Shown here piece by piece: positions 11,515 through 22,527 of a DNA stretch of 64,000 nt (positions are counted from its first letter, which is position 1; every line of letters begins with the position of its first letter). The DNA lies in contig RPFO01000079.1 in the NCBI GenBank assembly GCA_009746045.1, positions 2,528,174 to 2,592,173 on the forward strand, read 5' to 3'. The position numbers and the translations under genes were made by a program. Under the pieces are notes generated by a model, which did not search any database, was not told where the DNA came from, and saw nothing but the letters and a program-made list of their open reading frames with translations. This DNA is from Mesostigma viride. Lineage: Eukaryota; Streptophyta; Mesostigmatophyceae; Mesostigmatales; Mesostigmataceae.

Positions 11515-13483
11515 TAATTAATTAATTAAACTCGTGCTCCCGTTGGGGAGTCACGGAGCACCGAAGTGCTTTTAATCCCTGTGTGTGCACTACAGGAGAA
11601 AGGGCAGAGACCCCCAGTCTCCTTCATGCCAAAGGCATGCCACAGCTGCAATCGGGCGCGGCTAGCGAAAAGGACAGGCTAACGATCCGGCAAACTGTGG
11701 GTGCAATAAGACCCATGTGAGCATATCATAGCAAGGAGCGTGGGCAAGTAATCTGAACATAGCCAGGGCGTAGCATGGCTGTACTAGGACTAGGCTAAGG
11801 CTATGGCTGGTTGTGTACCGTGCGTTGGCGGCACGTGACTAGGTGTGTTGGCACAGCTAGGCATGGCTGCCTTAGCGGCAGTGACGCCAATGGTTACAAG
11901 CTAGGGCTATTGCTATTCTAGCCCGCTGGGGGCGTCCACATCTTGTGGTTGATCATCAGGTCCCCGCCCCTCCAGTACACCTTGGGCTTCTGGGGGTCCT
12001 GCTTATGGCGGAGGTATTCCGGCCACAGGTCGCGTCGCTGCTGTTGCTGAGCGGGGGTGAGGTCGTCATCCAGCGTCCAGGTGAGGTCGTGCAACCGCTT
12101 GCGACGAGAGAGGAACCGCTGCTTATCCTCAGGGGAGGGGAAGGTGAGTAGGACTGGTGGGGGGCCGCCTTGTCCCGTGAGTGGGGAAGGCGGTGGCACC
12201 CACGCAGTTCTACCTCACCTACCAGGCCCATGAGGGTAAGAAGCTGGTTCTTGAGCTCGTCAGCAAGAGAGGTTGACGTCTCACCTGGCTTCTGGGGGAA
12301 GCGACGTAGCACCACTCGGCACTCGCGGCGAGCGCGATCGGTGACCTCCCGTTGCTGGGCCTGGCGGTGGTCCTCCAGCTCCTGGAGCTTTGTGGCGATG
12401 GCGTCGGTGGTGGAGGCGGTCGCTGACCGCAGCAGGTCCGCGTAGGAGATCGAGCGGCGGGAGGTCGCCAGCATCCTGCCGGGGTGGCTGGGATGCAATG
12501 GTGGCCGTCTGCTCCGCTATCTTGGGGACCTGTGTGGCCAGGGCCTCGGTGTGGGCGGTGATGGCCTCAAGCTTCTTCAGGAGCACGCCACACTTGCCCT
12601 CCACCTGGTTAAGGCGAGAGACAAGTGCAGCATGCGTTTCCGAAGCCTGCGCCGTGGTGTGTAGCGCCGTGAACTGGGGTTGTAGCTTGTGGACGACCTT
12701 GGTTTCCACGTTGGAGACCCGGGCCTCGACCGTGTTGAGCGTGGTGTTCAGCGATGTCAGCTGCTCGGCCAGCGGCCAGGTCACGTGCTCCTCCAGCACT
12801 GCGCGGATGTCATCCTTGCCGAGGGAGGAAGCCGATGGCGCTGCCGGCTGTGCGGGGGCTGGGGTGCGGAGCGTTCTGGTGATGTCGCCGAGGCGGATCT
12901 GGAATTGGCTGGTCAGGATAATCAGGCGTTGTTGTACTTCGTTCAAAGCATAGAGCCAGGACATGTCTCCATTGTAGTCGATAGCCGCCCCCTTCCTGGG
13001 CACGAAGAGCTTCCGCTCCTGTTCGAGGAACTGGAGAACCTCAATGCATTCCTGCGGCGACAACTCTTGCCACTCGGTGAGGGAGAATCGTCGGTCGCCG
13101 GGGAGGAACTCGCTCCATTTTCGATCGTGGCAGGGTTTCTTGGGCTCAGGCGAGGCGCTTGGCGAGGGTTTGGCGGGTAAGCCTGTCGGCTGAACAATGG
13201 CGAGGGCGAGAGGGTTGGGCTGGGCGCTGGGAAGCTGTGCCAGCTCCTTTTCCAGCCCTCGTTTTGCTTTGGGAGTCGTCATAGCTGGTCACGTGCGTAA
13301 CTTTGTCTATACTGCGTGGCAGCCGTAACCGTTTATACTGGCAAGTGCGTCTTAGAAAGGCGCATCGAATGCAAGTGGTCTGACCGAATTTGGGGCTCAG
13401 ACGCAAAAGATCTGAACTCCGCCGTCAGCCATACCGCCGTCAGCCATTTTCGTTCATAGGTATGGTTTCCAGAAAAGTGCAAA
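11515..13483 (-). mobile_element. ORF1-B element, probably full length, with TSD
   Basis: This 1969-bp minus-strand element is bounded by an 11-bp TSD GCATGCACTAT (11504-11514 and 13484-13494). From its 5' end it has a UTR containing GCTGACGGCGG motifs, an ORF1 starting MTTPKAKRGLEKEL at 13282, about 400 bases of 3' UTR, a GTGCTCC…GGAGCAC hairpin (11534-11561) and a (TTAA)n tail. ORF1 runs open for 333 residues, then needs frameshifts near 12290-12500 to reach its C-terminal part (LLTFPSPEDKQRFLSRRKR…PKVYWRGG). The protein has a Pro-rich N-terminus, a long helical middle section (LNTTLNTVEARVSNVETKV, coiled-coil-like) and an L1-ORF1-like RNA-binding C-terminus. There is no reverse transcriptase between ORF1 and the tail. 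Confidence 0.85.
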
Positions 13484-13489
13484 GCATGC

Positions 13490-14014
13490 ACTATACATTG
13501 CCCCGAGGTGTCGATGACATTGAAGGGCGTCGATGGCATTGAAAGGCGCAAATGAATGCCTCGCACAGCTCCTCGTCCAGCTGCTCCTTGCTGAGCCCAT
13601 AAGGTGCGGGCAAATTACCGTCGGTGGATTGGCCCTTTGATGATCCGCTTGGCCCAGCCGCCCCAGCAGCGCGCCCCGAGGTGTTGCTGGCATGAGCGGA
13701 CACCCAGTTAAAGGCGTCGGTTTCTACAACGTCTGCAAGCCTGTCTTTAAGTGCCGCCCGCACATCAGCCTGCTTCTTGGCGTCACTAGTCGCCTTCCTC
13801 TTCCTGCATGGTATTGCTTTCCCTCTCCGCCTGCTCGACCAGCAGCCTGTAACGGAGTACTCCATCATCCATGTAGTAGTTATTTGTCTGCATGCTGCCC
13901 ATTCTTGAGGATGCGCTCTTTGCTAATGTATGTCCAGACAGTTTCGGATGTGGCCTCTTCTTCATCGGGCCGCACATCATCATCGTGTTCCATTGACTCA
14001 TTCGTGTCAGCCAT
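13490..14014 (-). pseudogene. Protein remnants inside the hAT-type element
   Basis: Two decayed minus-strand reading stretches lie next to the right terminus of the hAT element. One starts at ATG 14014 (MADTNESMEHDDD, then SETVWTYISKERI) and stops at 13880. The other, in a different frame, contains KRKATSDAKKQADVRAALKD and a Ser/Gly-rich segment. Their position suggests they are the N-terminal part of the element's own protein, perhaps a transposase, but no catalytic motif is visible. This is inference from context. Confidence 0.35.
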
Positions 14015-14473
14015 GCCTGGATGTCGATATGCTACGATATAGGTGCCAGACGACCACGACGTTGCTGGCCCACCTTATCACCTTCTTGATCCAGATAAAT
14101 AGGTGTACGTTTATTCCAAATATACTGTTGCTTATCACCTTCTTGATGATGAATCTTCAGTCTTCCCGCCTTCACCTTCCCGCCTTCACAAGTCACAAGA
14201 ACGCGCTTTTAGCTTTAGTGCACTATACACTAGCTAGCTCATCACGCAATTATTTGTTCCTACTACAGGTCGGCGCGCCGCAGTCTAGGCAAGCAAATGC
14301 ACCCACCTCGTAAGCCAAAAATATGCCAAAAAATACGCGAAAATACGCAAAAATGCGCAAAAATACGCGTTGCGTATAAAAGTACCCCATTTTCGTACGC
14401 GCCGCTTGCGTATCGCGCATAATACGCTAAATACGGCGTATAATACGGCGTATGGCCAATCACTGGGTTTTAT

Positions 14474-16165
14474 GGGCTTTACTTAGCTTCAAGGATGCGT
14501 TTGCATTGTCAATAGAGAATCCTAAAGAAATTCGCCGGGGTTTTGCAAGATTTCCGTCATTTTCGGTAAGACACTGTCCAGGCTCGCCGGATGCGCGTCT
14601 CATCCTTCCATGGAAGGTTGGTCTTTCTTGCGCCACTGGGCATATGACACTGCCGGTAATGGTACGATCCCGTGCTTAGCGTCCCCCTATGAATGTTTCG
14701 CTTCTTTAAATGGTTGTCAACGCAAGTTTTCGCCTTCTATCCGCGCAGTTAGCGCCAGGTAGCATGCCATTCCGTGATGCGCATCGCCAGATTCCTGGCA
14801 GCTTTCAGTGATTTTATCTAGGTTGCATCGCTGGGACGTGTCAAATCATGAGCCGTGGCATGTTGGCAAGTTGTAAGGGATTTGTCGAGTGGTTTCCTGG
14901 AAGGAGTTTGGTAAAAGCTGACTCAGTTTTCAGTATGAATATTGGCGCAGCCTTTCTTAGCAGTGGTTTCAGTGTGCTTAGAGGCTCACAAGGTTCAGGT
15001 TGTTTCTTAGCAAACAATCGCGCTGAAAAGAAAAGCTATAGTGGGCGTTCTGAGGGGCATATTGCATGGGTGGAACTGCATGTAGGTAGGGGATACCGTT
15101 GTTTTCTTGGCCTCTCTCCCACTGAATTATGAGACAGCCCTGTCATATGCTATAGCAAGGCAAAGTAACCATGGTAAGAAGCCCTGGCACGCAGCATTTA
15201 TGATTAGTATGCTTTCTCTGTGGACTGTCTGTTGTTCCCCTTGGTTGGGCAATCAGTGGATATGGCTTTCTAGGGTCTATTTGCATTGGACACCTTGGTT
15301 TTGGTGTGATGATCACAGCATAGGCCTAGAATTTGCTTCAGAAGTGCTGGCTAGACATGTAGAGCTACCTGCCTTGTTGCTGTGCACACACCCATGAGGT
15401 TGCCCGTGCCAAGGTAAGGCAAGGGCACATGAGGTGCCCAGCCACCTCCTTGTACGTTGTGCTCGAATTGGGCATGGTCTGGAGCCATCTGGATGGCATA
15501 GAAAGTGTTAGTGTGCCTTAATACTCACTATTGCCTTCCTTAGCCGCTGCACAGGTGGCCAACTGCCAAACGCTATAACTTCCACGTTTGTAGTCAGAAT
15601 GAGCTCAAACTTTGTGGGATTGTGTATGCCCATGTCTAGTATTTGTGTATATCTCCCCAGGGTCAAATTGTGTGTCTATGATTTGTTTTATTTTTTTCAG
15701 CCCAAAAAAGTACCTCTTTTGGGGGAAAATTAATAACTGATGAAATACTCACCATTTTGGGGTGCCAATTAGGTGGAAAATTTCCAAACTGGGGCAACTA
15801 AATGGGAATATATTGAAACATGCAAAAAGATGCCCCAATTGTCCTAGGCAGAATGTGCCATAAATAGCGTCTTTTGCTATTTTTAGCACAATACGAGCGT
15901 GTAACTGTGCATACCACCCTCAACAAGTGGTGGGATGGACCCCCATACATCCTATTTACATGCCAAAATCATCTCTTGGGTCCCCCCAGGTCAACAGTAC
16001 ATGTTATTCCATGGTATGGTTTCAGGGGGGCTGGCACCATACCCTCACCTTAATTAAGCGCTGGGAACCCCACAACAATCATAATAATGCATGCATGCAT
16101 GGCCCTCACTCATATTTGGAATTAAAGTTTGTTGTTATTGTAATTACATGCAACACCCGCTGAAA
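14474..16165. other. Unassigned AT-rich stretch
   Basis: I see no gene, retroelement end or inverted terminus here. Open frames are short and lack recognisable similarity. The region from about 15690 to 15850 is AT-rich with repeated CCCCAATT and TTTTGGGG patches. It could hold a diverged or unknown non-coding element. Confidence 0.4.
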
Positions 16166-16191
16166 AAAAAGGCCTCAATTGAGGCCTTTTT
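16166..16191. repeat. Perfect 26-bp palindrome
   Basis: Five A, GGCCTCAATTGAGGCC, then five T make a perfect palindrome with no loop. It sits exactly at the boundary between unassigned sequence and an RT-1 fragment. It may be a recombination junction or a hairpin. Confidence 0.85.
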
Positions 16192-16193
16192 CA

Positions 16194-16335
16194 TGACAAA
16201 CATATAATACAGGTACGGCGACAGGGTGCAACCCTGCAATATACGCCAGTCGATGCAGTTGACAGGGCGGGGTAAAGGCGTGTTGAGCGCGCACCGAGGC
16301 ATGGTCGACCCCTCACACAGCGTGCAGACGATATT
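16194..16335 (-). mobile_element. Short RT-1 fragment
   Basis: On the minus strand, frame-disrupted sequence matches the RT-1 segment between motifs A and C: a TLCEGST block corresponding to TLYEGST at 6139-6159, and LQGCTLSPYLYY corresponding to WQGCVLSPYLFI near 6215. It is an internal fragment without an element end. Confidence 0.6.
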
Positions 16336-16504
16336 TGTAGCTTTCGTCTAGTAGTATGGCAAATAAACTGAGTCATGTCCTGGACAGATTTTTGCCTTTG
16401 CCACCGGGCGTGTGCAGACTGTTCTTGGACGTTTGGAAACATGGCACGGATAACGACTTTTTCAGACGAATTGTCCAGACGACTTTATTCACCTTTGCCC
16501 GGAC

Positions 16505-17710
16505 TTACAGACTTTTTTTTTGCAAACTTATAGCCCGAGGCGGGGCTCGAGATTAATTAAGAGGTACCTTGAAATTAAATAAGAGACATGCCTCTATCCA
16601 GATATATTACTCCTTTGCGGCCGTTCCGAGCTTGGCACTGGATTCGTTGTCCACATCGTCGCGTCGCTGCCGCAACACGATGTTTTCTGGCATCCGCGGG
16701 CTTTTGGTTCCCGCCGCACATTTGAAAGTGCTGTCCTCCGGCTTTTTTGCCTTTGCACCGTGTGCAGTTCTTGGACGTTTGGAATCATGGCATGGCTAAC
16801 GTGATGACTGACTAGCTAGACCTTTTCAGTGGTTTTCCATTTGCGGGTATTTCCTCGTAAATGGTGGGAGAGCGATCGCAGCAATGGTGCTCACCACTAG
16901 ACACTCCCGGCCAGTTGAGGCTCGAAACACACGCCCTGATCAAGCATGATGTTTCCGGCCCCACCGTCTAGGTCATCTAGTCGCTCCACACGTAAGCCAG
17001 CCATAATTTCAATGCACAAGGATACACATTTCCATCACCATTCATCTTCATCATCCTGAACGACTCGAAAACGCGGAAAAGATAACGGCAGGCTCGAGCT
17101 ACCATGGTCCGGATTCTCCCGATTTCTGGCCTGCGCTGGTTGTCTCTTTGATATTACTGGACGCGAGTTTCGATTGGCGATAACTTGTAGTATTGGACGA
17201 CAACATGTCAAGCTGTTTATTTCATTTCGACTTTTACATTTTCATACGGGTGTCCAAAAATGATCAGTTATATACCCGACTTCTCCGTTAAATCTCATCG
17301 ACCGGGTTTCGAAACAGCCCACGAACGCCGTAGATGCAGATCCAACGGAGTAATCAACGTCACGACCGACGCGGCGCCAAATAGTCTAGCTTTTCTGCGT
17401 CGTACAACGTCGTGCCGCGTCGTGTACCAGTGAGATGTACCCGTGAGATGCAAAATCCGCTTGCCAGACCGGGATTCCGGGAACTCCGTCCAATACCGTC
17501 GTGCAGTACCACCAATGCACTACCAATCTATCAATCGTACAATACTAGGACTTAACGCCAACAGAAACTCGCCTCCAAAACTATATATTCATAGATGCAC
17601 CAAGGATGCACGCCTCTTATTTAATTTCAAGGTACCTCTAATTTAATCTCAGCCCCCGCAGGCCGCAGACTTGTCTTCTCCCGGTCAGGGCTAAGTTTGC
17701 AAAATACCAA
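16505..17710. repeat. Imperfect inverted repeat around a PLE 3'-UTR copy
   Basis: A block at about 16535-16590 (GAGATTAATTAAG, GAGGTACCTTGAAATTAAAT, AAGAG) reappears inverted at about 17610-17660 (CTCTTATTTAATTTCAAGG, TACCTC, TAATTTAATCTC). Both arms also carry a TTTGCAAACTTA block on their outer side. The arms are about 1 kb apart and enclose the insertion at 16612-17150. This may be an older foldback-type element. No TSD was identified for it. Confidence 0.55.
16612..17150 (+). mobile_element. Penelope-like 3'-UTR copy with 8-bp TSD
   Basis: This 539-bp block is the reverse complement of the 3' UTR of the Penelope-like element at 61379-61920. It ends at the shared terminus TGTCTCTTTG and is flanked by ATATTACT at 16604-16611 and 17151-17158. 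A fixed 3' end, a truncated 5' end and a TSD show that it arose by reverse transcription of the 3' part of the element RNA. Confidence 0.83.
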
Positions 17711-17734
17711 AGTCCTAAGTCGAAACCATTTTTT

Positions 17735-18410
17735 CCTCCTGTTGACTGACTAGCTGGACCTTTTCAGTGGTTTTCAATCCATTTCATGCGGGTATTTCCT
17801 CGTAACTGCATGGTGCGAGAGCGATCACAGCAGACTGTGCATGGTGCTCACCACTTAGTAGACACTCCCGGCCAGTTAGGCTCGAAACACACGCCCTGAT
17901 ATATCAAGCACGCTGTTTCCGGCCCCACCGACCGTCTAGTAGGTCATCTAGTCGCTCTACACGTAAGCCAGCCATATAGTTCAATGCACAATTAGGCTTA
18001 GACACATTTCCATCTCCATTCATGTTTGCCTAGCTGTGCCAACACACCTAGTCACGTGCCGCCAACGCACGGTACACAACCAGCCATAGCCTTAGCCTAG
18101 TTCTAGTACAGCCATGCTACGCCCTGGCTATGTTCAGATTACTTGCCCACGCTCCTTGCTATGATATGCTCACATGGGTCTTATTGCACCCACAGTTTGC
18201 CGGATCGTTAGCCTGTCCTTTTAGCTAGCCGCGCCCGATTGCAGCTGTGGCATGCCTTTGGCATGAAGGAGACTGGGGGTCTCTGCCCTTTCTCCTGTAG
18301 AGCACACACAGGGATTAAAAGCACTTCGGTGCTCCGTGACTCCCCAACGGGAGCACGAGTTTAATTAATTAATTAATTAATCTCCATTCATATATTCATC
18401 ATGAATGGGG
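17735..18410 (+). mobile_element. Penelope-like 3'-UTR copy split by an ORF1-B insert
   Basis: From about 17740 the sequence follows the same Penelope-like 3' UTR (TGACTGACTAGCTGGACC, the CACTCCCGGCCAGTTAGGC block, CATTTCCATCTCCATTCAT). It is interrupted at 18024-18379 by an ORF1-B 3' fragment and resumes briefly with TCCATTCATATATTCATCAT before the similarity is lost. The terminal GGTTGTCTC block is missing, so the 3' end was deleted later. Confidence 0.7.
18024..18379 (+). mobile_element. ORF1-B 3' fragment with 12-bp TSD
   Basis: 5'-truncated copy of the ORF1-B 3' UTR only, ending in the GTGCTCC…GGAGCAC hairpin and (TTAA)n tail. It is flanked by ATCTCCATTCAT at 18012-18023 and 18380-18391. 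Since no protein is encoded, it was mobilised purely through its 3' end, like a SINE. Confidence 0.87.
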
Positions 18411-18414
18411 ATTA

Positions 18415-18705
18415 TAATTAATTAATTAATAGACACGTGACTGCGTCACGTGAGCATAAGTCCTCAGTGGGAGGGGAACTGACATGGGATGGAATGGATG
18501 GTGTAAGCTATCTAGGTCCTATAGTTACAGGGGTGTGGGCACCGCGGCCCGAATCGCTATGAATGCCATATACGCGGTCACACGCGGAGCCCCCACAGAA
18601 GTTGCCGGGGTGGTCTCCTTCATCACTGGCTTGCCATGCATGCATCTATCCTTGCGTACCATCTGCGTGCCATCTGAATGGGGATGCACTGACCCCCTAT
18701 AGTGA
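18415..18705 (-). mobile_element. RT-1 3'-UTR fragment
   Basis: Reverse-oriented copy of the last ~280 bases of RT-1 (compare 7150-7398). It begins with the (TTAA)n tail, followed by the CACGTGACTGCGTCACGTG hairpin (18434-18452) and blocks such as GGTGTGGGCACCGCGGCC. The remnant of the RT C-terminus reads backwards toward 18700. Confidence 0.82.
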
Positions 18706-18722
18706 CTATATGGTTGGGGCAT

Positions 18723-19958
18723 GATGCATTGACCCACCACCACCGCCACCCTCCTCGCCTCCCCCCCCCCCCCCTCCGCCTCCACCGACTCCATCACCGC
18801 CCAGCTCCGCGACATCGACCAGCGCCTTAAGGATAATGCCATCGCTATCGAGGTCCTGCAGAACACCGCAGGCCTCACCGCCCAGGCGGTGAAGGACATT
18901 GCCGCTGCAAGCCATGCAGCCCCTGCTGGCCTGGCCGGCGATGCTCCTCCCATCACGACCTGGGCGGATATGCTTAAGCAGCACAGCACCTCCGCCACCT
19001 CCGCCGTCGCAGCCCAGCTCCAGCGGCAGACGCTTGACCTCGATCCGCGAGGAGGCCGAGCTTGCCAAGCGCAGCCTATACGTCAGGACATGGAGGAAGG
19101 TGAGAATTCCGAGAAGCTTACGCGTGCGTTAATTTGAGAGAGAAATCCTTGCATGTCGCATGGGCCTGAATGGGGAGATCGAGCTGGTCGCCCACCGCCT
19201 TCCCCGCGCGCGGGGTAAGGCCGGGGCGCCCCCGCTCCTTCTCACGGCTTTCAGAACCCGGCGGACAAGATTTCTTTCCTCAGACGTACGCCGCAAGCGG
19301 CTCGAGAAGACTCACTTCACCCTTGACCACGACTTGACCCTGGCGCAGCAACAACGGCGACGGGAGCTATGGCCGACCTACCTCCAGCTCCGGCAGACCA
19401 AGGCGGGGCAGCCGGTGTACTGGAAGGGCCGGGCGGCCATCTACGTCGGCCACAAGCCCTGGCCATGCGACCCCCGCGGCCCCAACGACTCCAGACGCCC
19501 CAGCTTAGGGGAATACAGCAGTAGTAGTGTAGAATAGATAGACCGTGGCCATGTACATGTACGCCTCCTACAGGCACTATACCAGCTGACTCACGAGCAT
19601 TTATTAACCATGTACATGTGTGCCTATGATGTGCCACACCCCAGTCTGATGCTGGCCTAGCTTTATTTAGTTCAGCTGTGCGGCCTGTGCCCATGCAGAG
19701 AGCTGCTCTCTGCTGAGAGCCACGCTTGAGCTTTTGTATAGCAATGATGATCTTCCCCACCTATGACGGGCTCCCCTTCGCTGGGAGTTGCCCGAGACGT
19801 ACTCTGGGTGGTGTAGGTGCCCTAGTGCACCTAGAGCAAGTGTTGTTTACATTCCCACCCTTGCAGGAAGTAGCTCAGAATGTATTATAGGCCATATGCC
19901 CCTTCTCAAGGGCTATGTGCTACAGATACTCCCAACGGAGTTATGTTCCTAATTAATT
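18723..19958 (+). mobile_element. ORF1-A element, decayed copy
   Basis: Plus-strand copy of ORF1-A lacking the 5' part. It starts in the helical middle of ORF1 (TAQLRDIDQRLKDNAIAIEV), with frameshifts near 19040 and 19135, and continues through the RNA-binding C-terminal part (GEIELVAHRLPRARGKAG, RRKRLEKTHFTLDHDLTLAQ, QPVYWKGR) to a stop near 19537. The 3' UTR ends with the ACTCC-CAAC-GGAGT hairpin (19928-19941) and a short TTAATTAA tail. Confidence 0.83.
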
Positions 19959-20105
19959 AATCAATTGATGATGCAGACGATATTTGTAACTTTCGAGTGT
20001 ATTTGTTTTTCTAATGAGATTAGCATATGTAGTATAGTCTCCATATGGCATGCCCACATGCGCCGGCATGACACGCAAGTACGACTTACGTACTTACGTA
20101 CTGAC
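19956..20105 (+). mobile_element. RT-D 3'-end fragment
   Basis: GATGATGCAGACGATATTTG, TTTTTCTAATGAGATTAGC, GGCATGCCCACATGCG and CATGACACGCAAGTAC blocks match the RT-D 3' UTR. They are followed by a degenerate ACTT/ACGT tail. Confidence 0.7.
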
Positions 20106-22524
20106 CGCCATGGCTGACAGCGATGTGTATGGCTGATGGCGGCGCTCAGAACTTTTGCGTCTGAGCCCAAAATTCAGTCACATCACTCGCATTCGATGCT
20201 TCTCCTCAAGACGCACCCCCCAGTATATAATCGGTTACGGCTGAAACGCAGTATCGAAAAAGTTACGCACTCGTGACAGGATTCAGGCTATGACGACCCC
20301 GAAAGCTATGTAAACGCAGTCTGGAAAAAGATCGAGCTTAATTTCCGGCTCCCAGCCCAACCGACTCGCCATTCTCCATGCAGGATCAACCCACAAACCC
20401 ATCGCCACGCGCCTCGGCGCCTCGCCCGAGCCCTGAAGAAACCCTGCCACGACCCGAAATGGCCCCGCTTTCTCTCCGGCCGGCAACGAATTAAGCTTTA
20501 TCTTATACCATTGGCAAACTCTGGGCCCCTGGGATCGGTCGACCTGAGGTCCTTCGGTACCTGGTTCAAGAACGCAAGATTGTTACGCTTGACGGAAAGG
20601 CTTTCAATTACGATGATGCATGCTAACGACTGGTGTCGCGTCTCTTCACCTACAACGAGGCGTTCCGGCGCATGACGATCCCGGCTGACCATGCAGCCAC
20701 TTCCAGCTCAACGAAGAAGCCCTCAGTCATCGATCGCTGCACCGGCTGCGCAATCCAGCCCCCGCGCCGGCCGCAGCCATACCCGCTCCAGGCTCCCTCA
20801 GCAAGGATGACATCCGCGCAGTGCTGGAGGAGCACGTGACCTGGCCGCTGGCCGAGATCAAGCTGACCTCGCTGACCACCTCGCTCAACACGGTGGAGGC
20901 CCGGGTCTCCAATGCGGAAAGGCAAGGTCGCCAACAAGCTTCAACCCGGCCAGCTCACGGCGCTGCAAACCGCGCAGCGCAACTTAGCTTCTGAGGCGCA
21001 TGCTGGCCTAAATCACTAGGTGGAGAGCAAGTGCGGCCTGCTCGTGAAGAAGCTCGATCGGCGCCATCACCGCCCAAACCGAGGCCCGGCTGGTCGTGCA
21101 GGTCCCACAGTTTGCAGCGCAGACGGCCACCATCGCTGCCCAGCCCACCCGACCGGCAGATGGCAGCCTCTCGCAGCACTCCTACATACGCGGACCTACA
21201 TACTACGGTCAGCGACCATGCACCTCGACCACGGATGCCATCGCCACCAAGCTGCAGGAGATGGAAGCCCAACGCCGAGCTGACGCGCCCGAGGACACTG
21301 ACCGCTCCCGTCGCCAATTCCGAGTGACCAGTGCTGCGCGTCATTTCGAGCAGCAGCCAGGGGTGACAGTCAAGTCTCTTGAGGCCGAGCTCAGGAGCAA
21401 GCTCCTTACGGAACTGGAACTCGTAGGTAATTTAGAACTGCTTGGTCACCGCCTTCGGGCCACTCATGGGACAAGGCGGCATCCCCACCAGTCCTGCTTA
21501 CCTTCCGTTTCATTAAGGATAAGCGGCTGTTCCTCTTGTGCCGCAAGATCGAAGCTGCACGACCTCTGCTGGACGCTGGACGACGACCTGACCCCCGCTC
21601 AGCAGCAGCCGGCAGCGACATGACCAGTGGCCGGAGTACCTCCGCCACAAGCAAAACCCCAAGAACTGAGCCCAAAGTGTTCTGGCGGGGCGGGGACCTG
21701 ATCGCCAACAACCAGCTGCAGGAAGCCCCCTACGGGCTAGATTAGCCATTTAGCACCAATGCTCGGGTGACGTGCGCAACCTTGACATCGCCATCCCATT
21801 AAGCGCAATGCTGCAACTGCAGGGTAAAACGTAGCCATGCATAGCCTAGGCTCCCCCACCAGTCCTGCTCCCCTTCCCCTCCCGTGAGGACAAGCAGCGG
21901 TTCCTTTCTCGTCGCAAGAGGTAATTGCACGACCTCACCTGGACGCTGGACGGACGACCTGACCCCCCCCCGCTCAGCAGCAGCAGCGACGCGACCTGTG
22001 GCCGGAATACCTCCGCCACAAGCAGGACCCCCAGAAGCCCAAGGTGTACTGGAGGGGCGGGGACCTGATGATCAACCACAAGATGCGGACGCCCCTGGGC
22101 AGCGGGCAAGAATAGCTAATAGCCCTAGCTTGTATCCATTGGTAGTCACTGTCGCCATGGCAGCCATGCTTAGAATGTTTGCCTAGCTGTGCCACCATAC
22201 CTAGTCACGTGCACCGCTAACACGCGGTACACTTGTAACCATCCATAGCCTTAGCTAAGTAGTCCTTGTACAGCCATGCTACATCCTGGCTATGCTCAGA
22301 GTACTTGCCCACGCTCCTTATGATGATATGCTCACATGGGTCTTATTGCACCCACAGATCTTGCCGGATCGTTTACCGAGTCCGATTGCAGCTGTGGCAT
22401 GCCTTTGTGGCATGATGAAGGAGAAAGGGGGTCTCTGCCCTTTCTTCCTGTTGTGCACATACAGGGATTAAAAGCACTTCGGTGCTCCGTGACTCCCCAA
22501 CAGGAGCACGAGTTTAATTAATTA
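20106..22524 (+). mobile_element. ORF1-B element(s), decayed, with a second 3' part
   Basis: The 5' UTR motifs (GCTGACAGCG, GAACTTTTGCGTCTGAGC) are followed by a heavily frameshifted ORF1 starting near 20290 (TTPKAM, then DIRAVLEEHVTWPLAE, AATIAAQPTRPA, PKVFWRGGDLIANNQ) to about 21745. A second ORF1-B C-terminal part follows at about 21860-22115 with its own 3' UTR, hairpin and (TTAA)n tail. Either one element was partly duplicated or a second truncated copy landed next to the first. Confidence 0.75.
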
Positions 22525-22527
22525 ATT

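Larger units (their letters stand above)
10443..14465. mobile_element. hAT-type DNA transposon with nested retroelements
   Basis: The left end CAGAGATTGGCCATACGC (10443) and the right end, which reads CAGTGATTGGCCATACGC on the minus strand, form 18-bp inverted repeats with one mismatch. Both are flanked by the identical 8-bp TSD GGTTTTAT (10435-10442 and 14466-14473). An 8-bp TSD and termini starting CAG are typical of hAT elements. Both subterminal regions are rich in TACGC and TATACGC repeats, possible transposase binding sites. The interior is split by an ORF1-A fragment (10673-11351) and an ORF1-B copy (11515-13483). Without them the element is about 1.4 kb. Only short protein remnants remain (13490-14014), so it is a dead or non-autonomous copy. 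Confidence 0.85.
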
